Shown piece by piece: positions 17,672 to 26,768 of a stretch of DNA of 64,000 nt. Where the stretch lies: contig CATXZD010000006.1 in assembly GCA_958403905.1 (NCBI GenBank), positions 102,586 through 166,585 of the forward strand, read 5' to 3'. The notes under the pieces are model-generated. The model saw nothing but the letters and a program-made list of their open reading frames with translations, did not search any database and was not told the origin of the DNA. How positions within the stretch are numbered: position 1 is the stretch's first letter; each line of letters starts with the position of its first letter. Source of the stretch: an uncultured Ruminococcus sp. (GTDB lineage: Bacteria > Bacillota > Clostridia > Oscillospirales > Acutalibacteraceae). The translations under genes and the position numbers were made by a program.

Positions 17672-17983
17672 ATGATTTTAGTTACTACAGAAACAGTTTC
17701 AGGCAAAAACTGCGCAACGCTCGGGCTTGTTACGGGCAATACAATTCAGTCAAAGCATATGTTCAGCGACCTGGGGCAGGGTTTTAAGTCAATGGCAGGC
17801 GGCGAACTTAAGTCGTATACCGAGATGATGGCAAAGTCAAGAGCTATTGCAACCCAGCGTATGATAGACCAGGCTGCGGCAATGGGCGCTGACGCAATCG
17901 TAGGTGTAAGGTATACATCTGCGTCAGTTCTTCAGCAGGCTGCTGAAGTGCTTGCATACGGTACTGCAGTAAAGTTTGTATAA
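17672..17983 (+). CDS. YbjQ-family (UPF0145) protein
   Basis: This 103-residue soluble protein belongs to the YbjQ/UPF0145 family, which forms pentameric or decameric rings. Its biochemical role is unresolved, though it has been annotated as a putative heavy-metal-binding domain. Family marks are the start MILVTTETVSGKNCATLGLVTG, the central RAIATQRMIDQAAAMGADAIVGVRY, and the C-terminal AEVLAYGTAVKF. A GAGGTGG site precedes the ATG. It may share the RND transcript, since it begins 47 bases after the pump, and a terminator follows. Confidence 0.9.
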   Translation: MILVTTETVSGKNCATLGLVTGNTIQSKHMFSDLGQGFKSMAGGELKSYTEMMAKSRAIATQRMIDQAAAMGADAIVGVRYTSASVLQQAAEVLAYGTAVKFV

Positions 17984-17992
17984 CTGACATAA

Positions 17993-18025
17993 GGGCGAAC
18001 AGTTAATTCTGTTCGCCCCTTTTTA
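17993..18025 (+). terminator. Terminator after the YbjQ gene
   Basis: The inverted repeat GGGCGAACAG/CTGTTCGCCC with loop TTAATT is followed by CTTTTTAT. Confidence 0.9.
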
Positions 18026-18100
18026 TATATTTATTAAGTTAGTCTTACGCTAAATACACTTGCAAATAATCTGATATTTTGGCAAGTTCAGCTTTAAAAA

Positions 18101-18577
18101 TTATCCTTTTATAATATCAGCACACTGTCCGTCTGTAAGGCGGATAAGTTCGCTCGGCTTTAAATCAATCTGACTGCCGATTCTGCCTGCGCTGACGATA
18201 ATCTGCGGAATATCCTGCGCCGTAATGTGAAACGTCGTTTTGTAATGCTTTTTCATTCCAATCGGAGAACAACCGCCTCTTACATAACCCGTAACCTTTG
18301 TAATATCTTTTACATGAATCATCTCTACCGACTTTTCATCTACGCTTTTGGCGCATTTTTTCAAATCAAGCTCTTCTGCCACGGGAATTGCAAAAACATA
18401 GTAGTCCTTACTGCCCTTTGTGACAAGCGTTTTGAAAACATACTCAGGATTCTGACCGAGCAGTTTTGCAACGCTTACCCCATCAACAGCTTCTTTTCCA
18501 TGCGGATATTCGTGAGCAATGTATTCAATGCCCTCCTTTTCGAGTATTCTCATAACATTAGTTTTGATTTCAGCCAT
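18101..18577 (-). CDS. ybaK: Cys-tRNA(Pro)/Cys-tRNA(Cys) deacylase YbaK/EbsC
   Basis: This editing enzyme hydrolyses Cys mischarged on tRNA-Pro. The 158-residue product shows the YbaK fold signatures: an early HEYPHGKEAVDGVSVAKLLG, FKTLVTKGSKDYYVFAIPV with the catalytic-site lysine, KDITKVTGYVRGGCSPIGMKK, and the late SAGRIGSQIDL. It is a single gene converging on the YbjQ gene. The gap 18578-18885 on its other side holds an AT-rich stretch and the V-ATPase promoter. Confidence 0.93.
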   Translation of the reverse strand: MAEIKTNVMRILEKEGIEYIAHEYPHGKEAVDGVSVAKLLGQNPEYVFKTLVTKGSKDYYVFAIPVAEELDLKKCAKSVDEKSVEMIHVKDITKVTGYVRGGCSPIGMKKHYKTTFHITAQDIPQIIVSAGRIGSQIDLKPSELIRLTDGQCADIIKG

Positions 18578-18783
18578 TATTATCGTCGCCTTTTAAAGTT
18601 AAATTTATTTGTAATGTTAGGATAGCAAAATATTTTGTTGTTTTCAATAGTTTTCATTTAAGATTGTATAAATTTAAACCGAAAAGAACTACCTTTTTTG
18701 ACTTTTAATTACTTATTATAAGCTAAATCCCAACAAAACAGATAATTTGACCAAAATACACACAATATTTTTATAAATAATGA

Positions 18784-18812
18784 TTGATTTTTTACTAAAA
18801 ATATGTTATATT
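18784..18812 (+). promoter_or_regulatory. Probable promoter of the V-type ATPase operon
   Basis: TTGATT (18784-18789) and TATATT (18807-18812) are spaced 17 bases, the best sigma-A-like pair upstream of the first ATPase gene. It leaves a leader of about 65 bases ending in AAGGAGATG. The match is moderate, not perfect. Confidence 0.55.
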
Positions 18813-18885
18813 TGAGTCTATAAGTATTTAAAATATATTTATTCATACAACACACAACCTCTTTTTTTAAGTAAGGAGATGAATT

Positions 18886-19197
18886 ATGGCTAAAGATATG
18901 TTGGATGCCGTTTTAAATGCCGAAAACAACTGCAAGGAACGTGAAGCCGAAGCAAAAGCCAAGGCAGAGCAAGCAGTTTTGCAGGCTAAGAAAGACTGCG
19001 AAAAGCTGATTGAAAACGCAAAAGCCGAAGCTGAGAAGAAAGCACAGGCTATGTTTGAAAAAGCAAAAGCAGACGGCATGAAGGAGCTTGATGAAACCTC
19101 TGTATTGTCGGAAATAAAATGTAATAAAATTTCCGAAACCGCAGAGAAGAACCGCTCAAATGTAATCAAAAATGCAGTAAATTACCTTATTGACTGA
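18886..19197 (+). CDS. V-type ATPase peripheral-stalk subunit (H/G type)
   Basis: A 103-residue Ala/Lys/Glu-rich helix, predicted coiled coil throughout (NAENNCKEREAEAKAKAEQ and on), matching the AhaH/NtpF-type stalk subunit that pairs with subunit E. Together they tie the A3B3 head to membrane subunit I. It is first in the operon, the usual place. AAGGAGATG gives the ribosome site. Assignment rests on position, size and coiled-coil composition more than on specific residues. Confidence 0.82.
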   Translation: MAKDMLDAVLNAENNCKEREAEAKAKAEQAVLQAKKDCEKLIENAKAEAEKKAQAMFEKAKADGMKELDETSVLSEIKCNKISETAEKNRSNVIKNAVNYLID

Positions 19198-19230
19198 TTT
19201 TAGTCAATCACAAAGTGTGGTGATAGAAAA

Positions 19231-21216
19231 TTGGCAAAATTAAAAATGAAAACCGTTCGTATTATTGCCTTGCGAGAGGACAGAAAACGACTTCTTGAAC
19301 ATTTGCAGGACAGCTCGCTTGTTCAGATTAATAAGCGTGACAAAACTGCAAAGGGATTTTCAAAAGTTGACTTATCCTCACAAATGCAGGTTTTTGAACG
19401 AAACGTAACTCTTACGGAGCAGGCACTCAAAATACTTGACGAGATTTCTCCTGAAAAAAAGGGAATGCTTTCGTCATTTGCAGGCAGACGTGAGGTTGAC
19501 CCTGACGAAATCGGCATAATTGCTTCAAAAGCAGGCAACATCATCAATGTTTGCTCACGTATAACCGAACTGGATAAAAAATGTACCGATAATGCTGCCG
19601 AGCAGGTAAGAATAAATACAACTCTTGCACAGCTCGAGGTGTGGCAGAATCTCGATATTCCGCTGAATACGAGAGATACAAAATCAACTGCCGTATTTAT
19701 CGGAACTTTTCCCCGGCAGTACAGCAGTGAAGCCCTTGCCGCCGAGATTGCGGCACAGAATCCTAAGCTTGAATTTGAATTTGAAATTCAGCACTCCGAA
19801 AGCAATATGACCTGCGTAGTAATCTTTACTCCGATAAGCCAGAAATCAATGGCTGAAGATTTACTGAGAAACACAGGCTTTGCAAAACCTATGAGTCCCA
19901 CCAGCCACACGCCGAAAGAAAAGGCTGAAAGGCTCAGGGCAAAAAGCGAAAGATTATTAAAAGAAACTGAAAAAGCTAAGGAAGAAATTGCGTCGTTTGC
20001 AGGCAAACGAAAAGAAATCTGCGACACGCAGGACTACTTTAGAATAAGAGCCGACAAATATCACGTTATAAACGAGCTTGACCACTCACGTCACGTTTTT
20101 GTAATTTACGGCTACATTCCCGAGGAGGATTGCGACAAGCTTGAAAGGCTCTGCAACAGAGTTGCCGTATGCCACGTTGAGTTTAATGACGCCGGCGACG
20201 ACGCTCCCGTAAAGCTGAAAAACAATAAGTTTTCACAGCCGGCAGAGGGAATAGTAAAGATGTACTCTCCCCCGTCCCATGCCGACATAGACCCCACCCC
20301 GCTGCTTGCGTTCTTTTTCTACTTCTTCTTTGGAATGATGTTCTCTGACGCAGGTTACGGACTGCTGATGGTAGTAGTAATAGGGATTGTTTTAAAAATA
20401 TTCAAGCCCGACAGCCAAATGCGAAACAACTTAAAGCTATTTCAGTACTGCGGCGTTTCCACGTTTTTCTGGGGACTTGTGTTCGGCAGTATATTCGGCG
20501 ATGCTCCCGCAGTGCTCTACAATCACTTTACGGGTGCAGACGTAACAATGGCACAGATTCTTCCGTGGCCGACGCTTGACCCGCAAAAAGACGCGCTGAC
20601 GCTTATGGTTATTTCAATTGCGTTCGGTCTTGTGCATATTCTTGTAGGAATGGGCTGCAAGTTCTATGTTTGTCTAAAGCAAAAGGACTACGGCGGCGCG
20701 TTCTTTGACACGGGTTTATGGATGCTTATGCTTATCGGTTTTGCAGTTCTTGCCGCAGGAATGTTTATGTCGCCTGTTCTGCTTTACATCGGCGCAGGAA
20801 TCGCTATTGCATGTGCAGTAGGACTTGTTCTTACTCAGGGCAGAAACAAAAAAGGCTTTGGTAAGGTCATAGGCGGACTTGCTTCTTTATACGATATCAC
20901 AAGCTACATCAGCGACCTTTTAAGCTATTCCCGACTTTTAGCGCTCGGTCTTACAACCGGAGTTATGGCACAGGTATTCAATATGCTTGCAACAATGTTC
21001 GGAACAAGCTGGGTTGGATGTATAATTATGGTTGTCATCCTGCTTATAGGTCATGCAATCAACATAGGTCTTAACGCACTCGGCTCATACGTTCACACAA
21101 TGAGATTGCAGTATGTTGAAATGTTCAGTAAATTCTACGAGGGCGGCGGACAAGAGTTTGAGCCGTTCTCGCTGAAAAGTAAATATATTAAAATCCAGGA
21201 GGAGAAAACAAAATGA
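19231..21216 (+). CDS. ntpI: V-type ATPase subunit I (membrane a subunit)
   Basis: This 661-residue subunit forms the ion half-channels beside the rotor ring. The N-terminal 340 residues are soluble and helical. The C-terminal half has about seven membrane spans with the family stretch LAFFFYFFFGMMFSDAGYGLLM and, later, SYISDLLSYSRLLALGLTTGVMAQ with the essential arginine. The start is TTG at 19231 behind a GTGGTGAT site. Its stop overlaps the subunit K start (ATGA), so translation is coupled. Confidence 0.94.
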   Translation: MAKLKMKTVRIIALREDRKRLLEHLQDSSLVQINKRDKTAKGFSKVDLSSQMQVFERNVTLTEQALKILDEISPEKKGMLSSFAGRREVDPDEIGIIASKAGNIINVCSRITELDKKCTDNAAEQVRINTTLAQLEVWQNLDIPLNTRDTKSTAVFIGTFPRQYSSEALAAEIAAQNPKLEFEFEIQHSESNMTCVVIFTPISQKSMAEDLLRNTGFAKPMSPTSHTPKEKAERLRAKSERLLKETEKAKEEIASFAGKRKEICDTQDYFRIRADKYHVINELDHSRHVFVIYGYIPEEDCDKLERLCNRVAVCHVEFNDAGDDAPVKLKNNKFSQPAEGIVKMYSPPSHADIDPTPLLAFFFYFFFGMMFSDAGYGLLMVVVIGIVLKIFKPDSQMRNNLKLFQYCGVSTFFWGLVFGSIFGDAPAVLYNHFTGADVTMAQILPWPTLDPQKDALTLMVISIAFGLVHILVGMGCKFYVCLKQKDYGGAFFDTGLWMLMLIGFAVLAAGMFMSPVLLYIGAGIAIACAVGLVLTQGRNKKGFGKVIGGLASLYDITSYISDLLSYSRLLALGLTTGVMAQVFNMLATMFGTSWVGCIIMVVILLIGHAINIGLNALGSYVHTMRLQYVEMFSKFYEGGGQEFEPFSLKSKYIKIQEEKTK

Positions 21217-21686
21217 ATGGAATGTTTTTTGCACTTTTAGGCGCATCAATTGCAACCGCACTTGCAGGCTTCGGTTCTGCCAAGGGTGTCGGCGGTGCCG
21301 CACAGGCTTCAATGGGAGTCCTTTCAGAGGACTCTTCAAAATTCGGTAAAATGCTCGTACTCACGCTTCTTCCGGGCACACAGGGACTTTACGGCTTTAT
21401 CGTAGGCTTCCTTATTCTTGTAAACTGTGGTGTTCTCGGCGGCGCTATGCCTACAGCAGGTCAGGGACTTGCCTATCTCGGCGCTTCTCTTGCAATAGGT
21501 ATCGGCGGTATGGTTTCGGGTTTTGCACAGGGCAAAGCTGCTGTTTCCGGTATTGCAATGAGCGCAAAGGATGACAGAAACTTCTCAAAGGCAATGGTTT
21601 CGGTTACTCTTGTTGAAATCTACGCTCTCCTTTCTTTCATCGTTTCACTTCTCGTAGTTATCTCCGTTCCCGGACTTAGCATCTGA
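21213..21686 (+). CDS. ntpK: V-type ATPase subunit K (rotor ring proteolipid), Na+-type
   Basis: The 157-residue proteolipid has four spans in two hairpins and forms the rotating ring. The second hairpin carries the ion-binding glutamate (Glu135 in TLVEIYALLSF). The first has LLPGTQGLYGF with Gln in place of the acid, as in Enterococcus hirae NtpK. The Na+ ligands described for E. hirae (Leu61, Thr64, Gln65, Gln110, Glu139) correspond by alignment to Leu53, Thr56, Gln57, Gln106 and Glu135, all present. This predicts Na+ coupling; the residues are seen directly and the ion choice is inferred. Confidence 0.95.
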   Translation: MNGMFFALLGASIATALAGFGSAKGVGGAAQASMGVLSEDSSKFGKMLVLTLLPGTQGLYGFIVGFLILVNCGVLGGAMPTAGQGLAYLGASLAIGIGGMVSGFAQGKAAVSGIAMSAKDDRNFSKAMVSVTLVEIYALLSFIVSLLVVISVPGLSI

Positions 21687-21716
21687 TAAAATTATGAACA
21701 GAAAGGTGGGGTCTGT

Positions 21717-22298
21717 ATGAACGGCGGCGACAAAATTCTTGACCGCATAAAGTCAGACTGCGACGAAAACATAAAAGCAATAAACGCAAAAGCCGAAGAA
21801 ACCTGTTCGCAGATTCTTGCAGACGGCAAAGCGCAGGCTGAACAGGCAGCCCTCGAAATTGCAAAAAAAGCCGAAGTCAGAGTAAAGCAGATGACTGTTT
21901 CTTCAAAAAGCAGTGCCGAGCTTGCTGTAAGAAATGCTTTGCTCAAAAGGCGCCGCAGGGAAATTGACATTACCATGTCAAAAATTCTTGAGTATCTTAC
22001 AAGCCTTGACGATAAGCAATATTTTGAAATAATCTACAAGCTCGCTTCAAAGCTTCAGGGCAAATCAGGCGAAATTATGCTTAACTCAAAGGATATTTCA
22101 CGACTGCCCTCCGACTTTGAAAACAAGCTTTCAGATTTGGGACTAAACGCAAATGTAAGCAAAACAACGGCGGATATTTCAGGTGGATTTGTACTAAAAT
22201 GCGGTGATATTGAAGAAAATATGGACTTTGCCGCAATAATCAGTGAAAAAAGCGGCGAACTTGAAGATCTGATAAATCGTGAGCTTTTTGCACAGTAA
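21717..22298 (+). CDS. ntpE: V-type ATPase subunit E (peripheral stalk)
   Basis: The 193-residue protein has a long N-terminal Ala/Lys/Glu-rich helix (residues 1-85) and a globular C-terminal domain, the subunit E plan. The helix pairs with the operon's first gene product to form the outer stalk. A GTGGGG-type site precedes the ATG, and it lies between K and C as in other Firmicute V-ATPase operons. Confidence 0.88.
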   Translation: MNGGDKILDRIKSDCDENIKAINAKAEETCSQILADGKAQAEQAALEIAKKAEVRVKQMTVSSKSSAELAVRNALLKRRRREIDITMSKILEYLTSLDDKQYFEIIYKLASKLQGKSGEIMLNSKDISRLPSDFENKLSDLGLNANVSKTTADISGGFVLKCGDIEENMDFAAIISEKSGELEDLINRELFAQ

Positions 22299-22309
22299 GG
22301 AGGAATTCA

Positions 22310-23281
22310 ATGGCGCTATCATATGAATTTTCCATAGGCTCCGTGCGTGCAAAGGAAACCTCGCTTTTTACAAATGCGGACATTGACAGGCTTCTTGCCT
22401 GCAAGGACGAAGACGAGCTTGCAAGGCTTTTGTCCGACAAAGGCTACGGCGACGGCAAAACTGTTGATGAAATCATCAACAGCCATACAGAATCCATGTG
22501 GAAATACCTGAAGAGCGTTGCTCCGGATTTTGAAATTTTCAATCCGTTTTTCTATCAAAACGACGTTCACAATCTCAAGGTTGTTTTAAAGGGCACGATG
22601 GCAGACCGCAATTACGGAGAGTTGATTATCAAACCTCTCACAATCAGTGTTGAAACGCTTAAAGAGGCTGTTGAAAAGAGGAAGTTTTCACTTCTCCCCG
22701 ACTGGCTTGCAAAAGCGGCTGACGAGGCTTACGAAACGCTTGCACATACAGGGGACGCACGAATGAGCGATGCTCTAGTTGACAGAGCGCTTATGGAAAA
22801 AATGATTTCATCTGCCGAAAGCTTTAGCTCGCAGTTTCTTAAAACTTATTTTAAAACCTATGTTTTTTACAGTAACATAAAAATTGCTCTTCGCAGCGCC
22901 CGCACAGGCACAAGTATGGATTATCTGCTTAAAGCTATGTGCGATGTTGACGATTTCAGAAAAAGCTCGGTAATTTCAGCCGCCTTAAAGGGCATTGATT
23001 CTCTTGTTGATGAGCTTTCGAAATACAGTGAATACGGCTGCGGTGATGCAATAAGCGAATACAAAAAATCTCCGTCTGCATTTGAAAGGTTTGTTGACAA
23101 CAGACTGATTATAGCTGCAAAGGAAAGCTGCAAGCGTGCAAGCGAGGGTGCCGAGCCGCTGCTTGGATATTACCTTGGCTGTGAGGCTGAAAAAAAGGTT
23201 ATCCACATTATTGCAAGCGGTTTAAGAACAAAAACAGGCACGGACACAATAAGAGAAAGGCTGCGTGAAATTTATGGCTAA
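22310..23281 (+). CDS. ntpC: V-type ATPase subunit C/d (rotor cap)
   Basis: The 323-residue, mostly helical protein links the central shaft to the membrane ring. It belongs to the AC39/d family by size, position and the stretches NPFFYQNDVHNLKVVLKG and LGYYLGCEAEKKVIHIIASGLR (conserved near the C terminus). AAGGAGG precedes the ATG. Its end overlaps the start of subunit F by eight bases, so the two are probably coupled. Confidence 0.92.
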   Translation: MALSYEFSIGSVRAKETSLFTNADIDRLLACKDEDELARLLSDKGYGDGKTVDEIINSHTESMWKYLKSVAPDFEIFNPFFYQNDVHNLKVVLKGTMADRNYGELIIKPLTISVETLKEAVEKRKFSLLPDWLAKAADEAYETLAHTGDARMSDALVDRALMEKMISSAESFSSQFLKTYFKTYVFYSNIKIALRSARTGTSMDYLLKAMCDVDDFRKSSVISAALKGIDSLVDELSKYSEYGCGDAISEYKKSPSAFERFVDNRLIIAAKESCKRASEGAEPLLGYYLGCEAEKKVIHIIASGLRTKTGTDTIRERLREIYG

Positions 23282-23597
23282 AAACATTGCCGCAATCGGC
23301 GACAGCGAGAGCATAAAGGGCTTTTGCGCAATAGGAATAGACATCTATCCCTGCGAAAATGTCGAAGATTGTCCGCACCTTCTACGCAATATTGCAGACA
23401 GTGACAATTACGCTGTTATTTTTCTTACCGAAGAATTATTTGATTCGGTTGAAAAAGAGCGCAGCCGCTATGAAGAAAAGCTGATTCCCGCTATTATCCC
23501 CGTTCCCGGTGTAAAGGGCAATACGGGTACAGGATTAAAACGCCTGTCATCGTTTGTAGAACAGGCTGTCGGCTCCGATATTATCTTCAACGATTGA
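23274..23597 (+). CDS. ntpG: V-type ATPase subunit F (central shaft)
   Basis: This small subunit (about 107 residues) binds the D shaft and regulates the motor. It shows the family's MAKNIAAIGDSESIKGFCAIG start and the C-terminal helix after IIPVPGVKGNTGTGLKRL. The ATG at 23274 fits the family start better than a GTG nine bases upstream. E. hirae calls this gene ntpG; other systems call it atpF. Confidence 0.9.
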   Translation: MAKNIAAIGDSESIKGFCAIGIDIYPCENVEDCPHLLRNIADSDNYAVIFLTEELFDSVEKERSRYEEKLIPAIIPVPGVKGNTGTGLKRLSSFVEQAVGSDIIFND

Positions 23598-23607
23598 GGT
23601 GTATAAT

Positions 23608-25374
23608 TTGAAAACAGGAATAATTACAAAGGTCGCAGGTCCTCTGGTAATTGCAGACGGAATGCGTGATGCAAATATGTTTGACGTTGTCAGGGTAAGC
23701 AGTCAGCGTCTTATCGGCGAAATAATTGAAATGCACGGCGACAAAGCCTCCATTCAGGTTTATGAGGAAACTTCGGGACTTGGCCCCGGCGAAACCGTTG
23801 AATCAACAGGCGCACCGCTTTCGGTTGAGCTTGGACCGGGACTTATCGGTTCAATTTACGATGGTATTCAGCGTCCTCTTAACGAAATTATGAAGGTCGC
23901 AGGAACAAATCTTAAAAGAGGAGTTGACGTACCCTCTCTTGACCACAACAAGAAATGGCACTTTACAGCAAGCGTAAAGAACGGTGACAAAGTCGTGTCG
24001 GGCGACGTACTCGGCACTGTTCAGGAAACTCACGCTGTTCTACACAAAATCCTCGTACCCAACAAGATTGAGGGTACTGTTGAAAAAATCAGCGACGGCG
24101 ACTTTACACTTGACGAGGTTATTGCTGTAATCAACAGCGGCAAGGATAAAGCCGAGGTTAAAATGCTTACAAAATGGCCTGTTCGTGTGGGCAGACCGTA
24201 CAAAAGAAAGCTTTCTCCCGACATTCTTCTTACTACAGGTCAAAGACCGATTGACACGCTGTTTCCTCTTGCAAAGGGCGGTGTAGCCGCTGTTCCGGGA
24301 CCTTTCGGATCGGGTAAAACAGTTGTTCAGCACCAACTTGCAAAATGGGCGGCAGCCGACATCATAGTTTACATCGGCTGCGGCGAACGCGGCAACGAAA
24401 TGACCGATGTACTAAACGAGTTTCCTGAACTTAAAGACCCGAGAACAGGTAACTCGCTTATGGAAAGAACCGTGCTTATTGCAAACACCTCCGATATGCC
24501 CGTTGCGGCTCGCGAGGCTTCAATTTACACAGGTATTACTATTGCTGAATACTTCCGTGATATGGGCTATACAGTTGCGCTTATGGCTGACTCCACCTCA
24601 CGTTGGGCAGAAGCTCTGCGTGAAATGTCGGGTCGACTTGAAGAAATGCCCGGTGAAGAGGGTTATCCTGCTTACCTCGGCAGCCGTCTTGCACAGTTCT
24701 ATGAAAGAGCGGGACGAGTTATAGTAAACGGCAGTGAGGATACTGAAGGCGCACTCTCCGTTATCGGTGCAGTATCACCTCCCGGCGGCGATATTTCAGA
24801 GCCTGTTTCGCAGGCTACTCTGCGAATTGTAAAGGTATTCTGGGGACTTGACGCAAATCTTGCGTACAAGCGCCACTTCCCTGCAATCAACTGGCTGACA
24901 AGCTATTCGCTTTACACAGATCAGCTTGCCGACTGGTACAAAGAAAATGCTGCACCCGACTTTATGGAGCTTCGCGGCAGACTTATGGCTCTGCTTCAGG
25001 ACGAATCGGAATTGCAGGAAATTGTAAACCTTGTCGGTATGGACGCACTTTCTGCTCCCGACAGGCTCAAGCTTGAATCTGCACGTTCAATTCGTGAGGA
25101 CTACCTGCATCAAAATGCTTTTGACCCGACCGACACCTACACCTCGCTTAAAAAGCAGGTGCTTATGATGCGTGCAATTTTAAGCTACTACGACAAGGCT
25201 CTTGAAGGACTTAACAAGGGCGGAGATATTGAAATGCTTGTAAATATTCCTGTTCGTGAAAGAATCGGACGTTTTAAGTACGAACCCGAAGATAAGATAA
25301 ATGACGAGTTTGAACAAATTGAGGCACAGCTTGACAGCGAAATTGCAGATGTACTGAAAAGGAGTGATGACTAA
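23608..25374 (+). CDS. ntpA: V-type ATPase catalytic subunit A
   Basis: The 588-residue catalytic subunit hydrolyses or makes ATP in the A3B3 head. It has the Walker A loop GPFGSGKTV, Walker B region VALMADSTSRWAEALRE, and the GEEGYPAYLGSRLAQFYERAGR stretch that marks subunit A, plus the V-type non-homologous insert after the N-terminal barrel. The likely start is TTG at 23608 (MKTGIITKVAGP) because GAGGTG sits just upstream; a GTG nine bases earlier overlaps that site. Its stop overlaps the subunit B start (TAATG). Confidence 0.96.
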   Translation: MKTGIITKVAGPLVIADGMRDANMFDVVRVSSQRLIGEIIEMHGDKASIQVYEETSGLGPGETVESTGAPLSVELGPGLIGSIYDGIQRPLNEIMKVAGTNLKRGVDVPSLDHNKKWHFTASVKNGDKVVSGDVLGTVQETHAVLHKILVPNKIEGTVEKISDGDFTLDEVIAVINSGKDKAEVKMLTKWPVRVGRPYKRKLSPDILLTTGQRPIDTLFPLAKGGVAAVPGPFGSGKTVVQHQLAKWAAADIIVYIGCGERGNEMTDVLNEFPELKDPRTGNSLMERTVLIANTSDMPVAAREASIYTGITIAEYFRDMGYTVALMADSTSRWAEALREMSGRLEEMPGEEGYPAYLGSRLAQFYERAGRVIVNGSEDTEGALSVIGAVSPPGGDISEPVSQATLRIVKVFWGLDANLAYKRHFPAINWLTSYSLYTDQLADWYKENAAPDFMELRGRLMALLQDESELQEIVNLVGMDALSAPDRLKLESARSIREDYLHQNAFDPTDTYTSLKKQVLMMRAILSYYDKALEGLNKGGDIEMLVNIPVRERIGRFKYEPEDKINDEFEQIEAQLDSEIADVLKRSDD

Positions 25375-26747
25375 TGCCGAAGGAATACCGTACAATAAGA
25401 GAGGTTGCAGGCCCTCTTATGATGATCAGCGACGTTGAGGACGTAAAATATGACGAGCTCGGCGAAATTGAGCTTCCAAACGGTGAAACACGCCGCTGCA
25501 AGGTACTTGAAGTAGACGGCAGCAATGCTCTTGTTCAGCTTTTTGAGTCTGCGGCAGGAATCAACCTTGCAGATTCAAAAGTTCGCTTTCTTGGCAGGTC
25601 AATGGAGCTTCCCGTATCTCCCGATATGCTTTCTCGAGTATTTGACGGTCTTGGAAACCCGATTGATGGCGGCCCAGCGCTGATTCCCGAAAAGCGACTT
25701 GACATTAACGGTACACCGATGAATCCTGCGGCAAGAAACTATCCGCAGGAATTTATTCAAACAGGTATTTCCGCAATCGACGGACTTAATACGCTCGTAA
25801 GAGGTCAGAAACTTCCAATCTTTTCGGCTTCGGGTCTCCCTCACTCACAGCTTGCTGCACAGATTGCAAAGCAGGCAACCGTAAGGGGCAAAAATGAGCA
25901 GTTCGCCGTTGTATTTGCCGCAATGGGTATCACATTCGAGGAATCAAACTACTTTGTTGAGTCCTTTAAGGAAACAGGCGCAATTGACAGAACAGTTATG
26001 TTTGTAAACCTTGCAAACGACCCTGCAATTGAGCGTATTGCTACTCCGAAAATGGCGCTTACAGCTGCTGAATACCTAGCATTTGACCTTGGTATGCACG
26101 TGCTTGTTATTATGACTGATATTACCAACTATGCCGACGCCCTGCGTGAGGTTTCCGCCGCAAGAAAGGAAGTTCCCGGCAGACGAGGTTACCCGGGATA
26201 TATGTACACTGACCTTGCAACTCTTTACGAGCGTGCAGGACGTTTGAAGGGAAAAGACGGTTCAATCACACTTATTCCTATTCTTACAATGCCTGAGGAC
26301 GATAAAACTCACCCTATTCCCGACCTTACAGGATACATTACCGAGGGTCAGATTATTCTCTCACGTGAGCTTTACCGCAAGAGCATAGCTCCGCCGATTG
26401 ACGTTCTTCCCTCGCTTTCACGTCTTAAAGACAAGGGTATCGGTCCTGATCGAACAAGAAAAGACCATGCGGCTACTATGAACCAGCTCTTTGCCGCATA
26501 TGCAAGAGGCAAGGATGCAAGAGAGCTTATGGTAATTCTCGGCGAGGCGGCGCTTACCGATATGGATAAAAAGTATGCTGAATTTGCTGAGGCATTTGAA
26601 AGAGAATACGTTTCACAGGGTTATGACAACAACCGTTCGATTGAAGAAACACTTGACATTGGTTGGAAGCTGTTGCAGATTCTCCCGAGAAGCGAGCTGA
26701 AACGTATCAAGGACGATATGCTCGACGAATTTTACGGCAAACAATAA
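25374..26747 (+). CDS. ntpB: V-type ATPase regulatory subunit B
   Basis: The 457-residue B subunit alternates with A in the head and lacks a Walker A loop, having SASGLPHSQLAAQIA at that position. Typical stretches are FVNLANDPAIERIATPKMALTAAEYLA, YADALREVSAARKEVPGRRGYPGYMY and the late RKDHAATMNQLFAAYARGKDAREL. It overlaps the end of subunit A by one base with an in-frame AAAAGGAGTG site, so expression is coupled. Confidence 0.96.
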   Translation: MPKEYRTIREVAGPLMMISDVEDVKYDELGEIELPNGETRRCKVLEVDGSNALVQLFESAAGINLADSKVRFLGRSMELPVSPDMLSRVFDGLGNPIDGGPALIPEKRLDINGTPMNPAARNYPQEFIQTGISAIDGLNTLVRGQKLPIFSASGLPHSQLAAQIAKQATVRGKNEQFAVVFAAMGITFEESNYFVESFKETGAIDRTVMFVNLANDPAIERIATPKMALTAAEYLAFDLGMHVLVIMTDITNYADALREVSAARKEVPGRRGYPGYMYTDLATLYERAGRLKGKDGSITLIPILTMPEDDKTHPIPDLTGYITEGQIILSRELYRKSIAPPIDVLPSLSRLKDKGIGPDRTRKDHAATMNQLFAAYARGKDARELMVILGEAALTDMDKKYAEFAEAFEREYVSQGYDNNRSIEETLDIGWKLLQILPRSELKRIKDDMLDEFYGKQ

Positions 26748-26768
26748 CTGCATTGAGGGTGCTGATTT

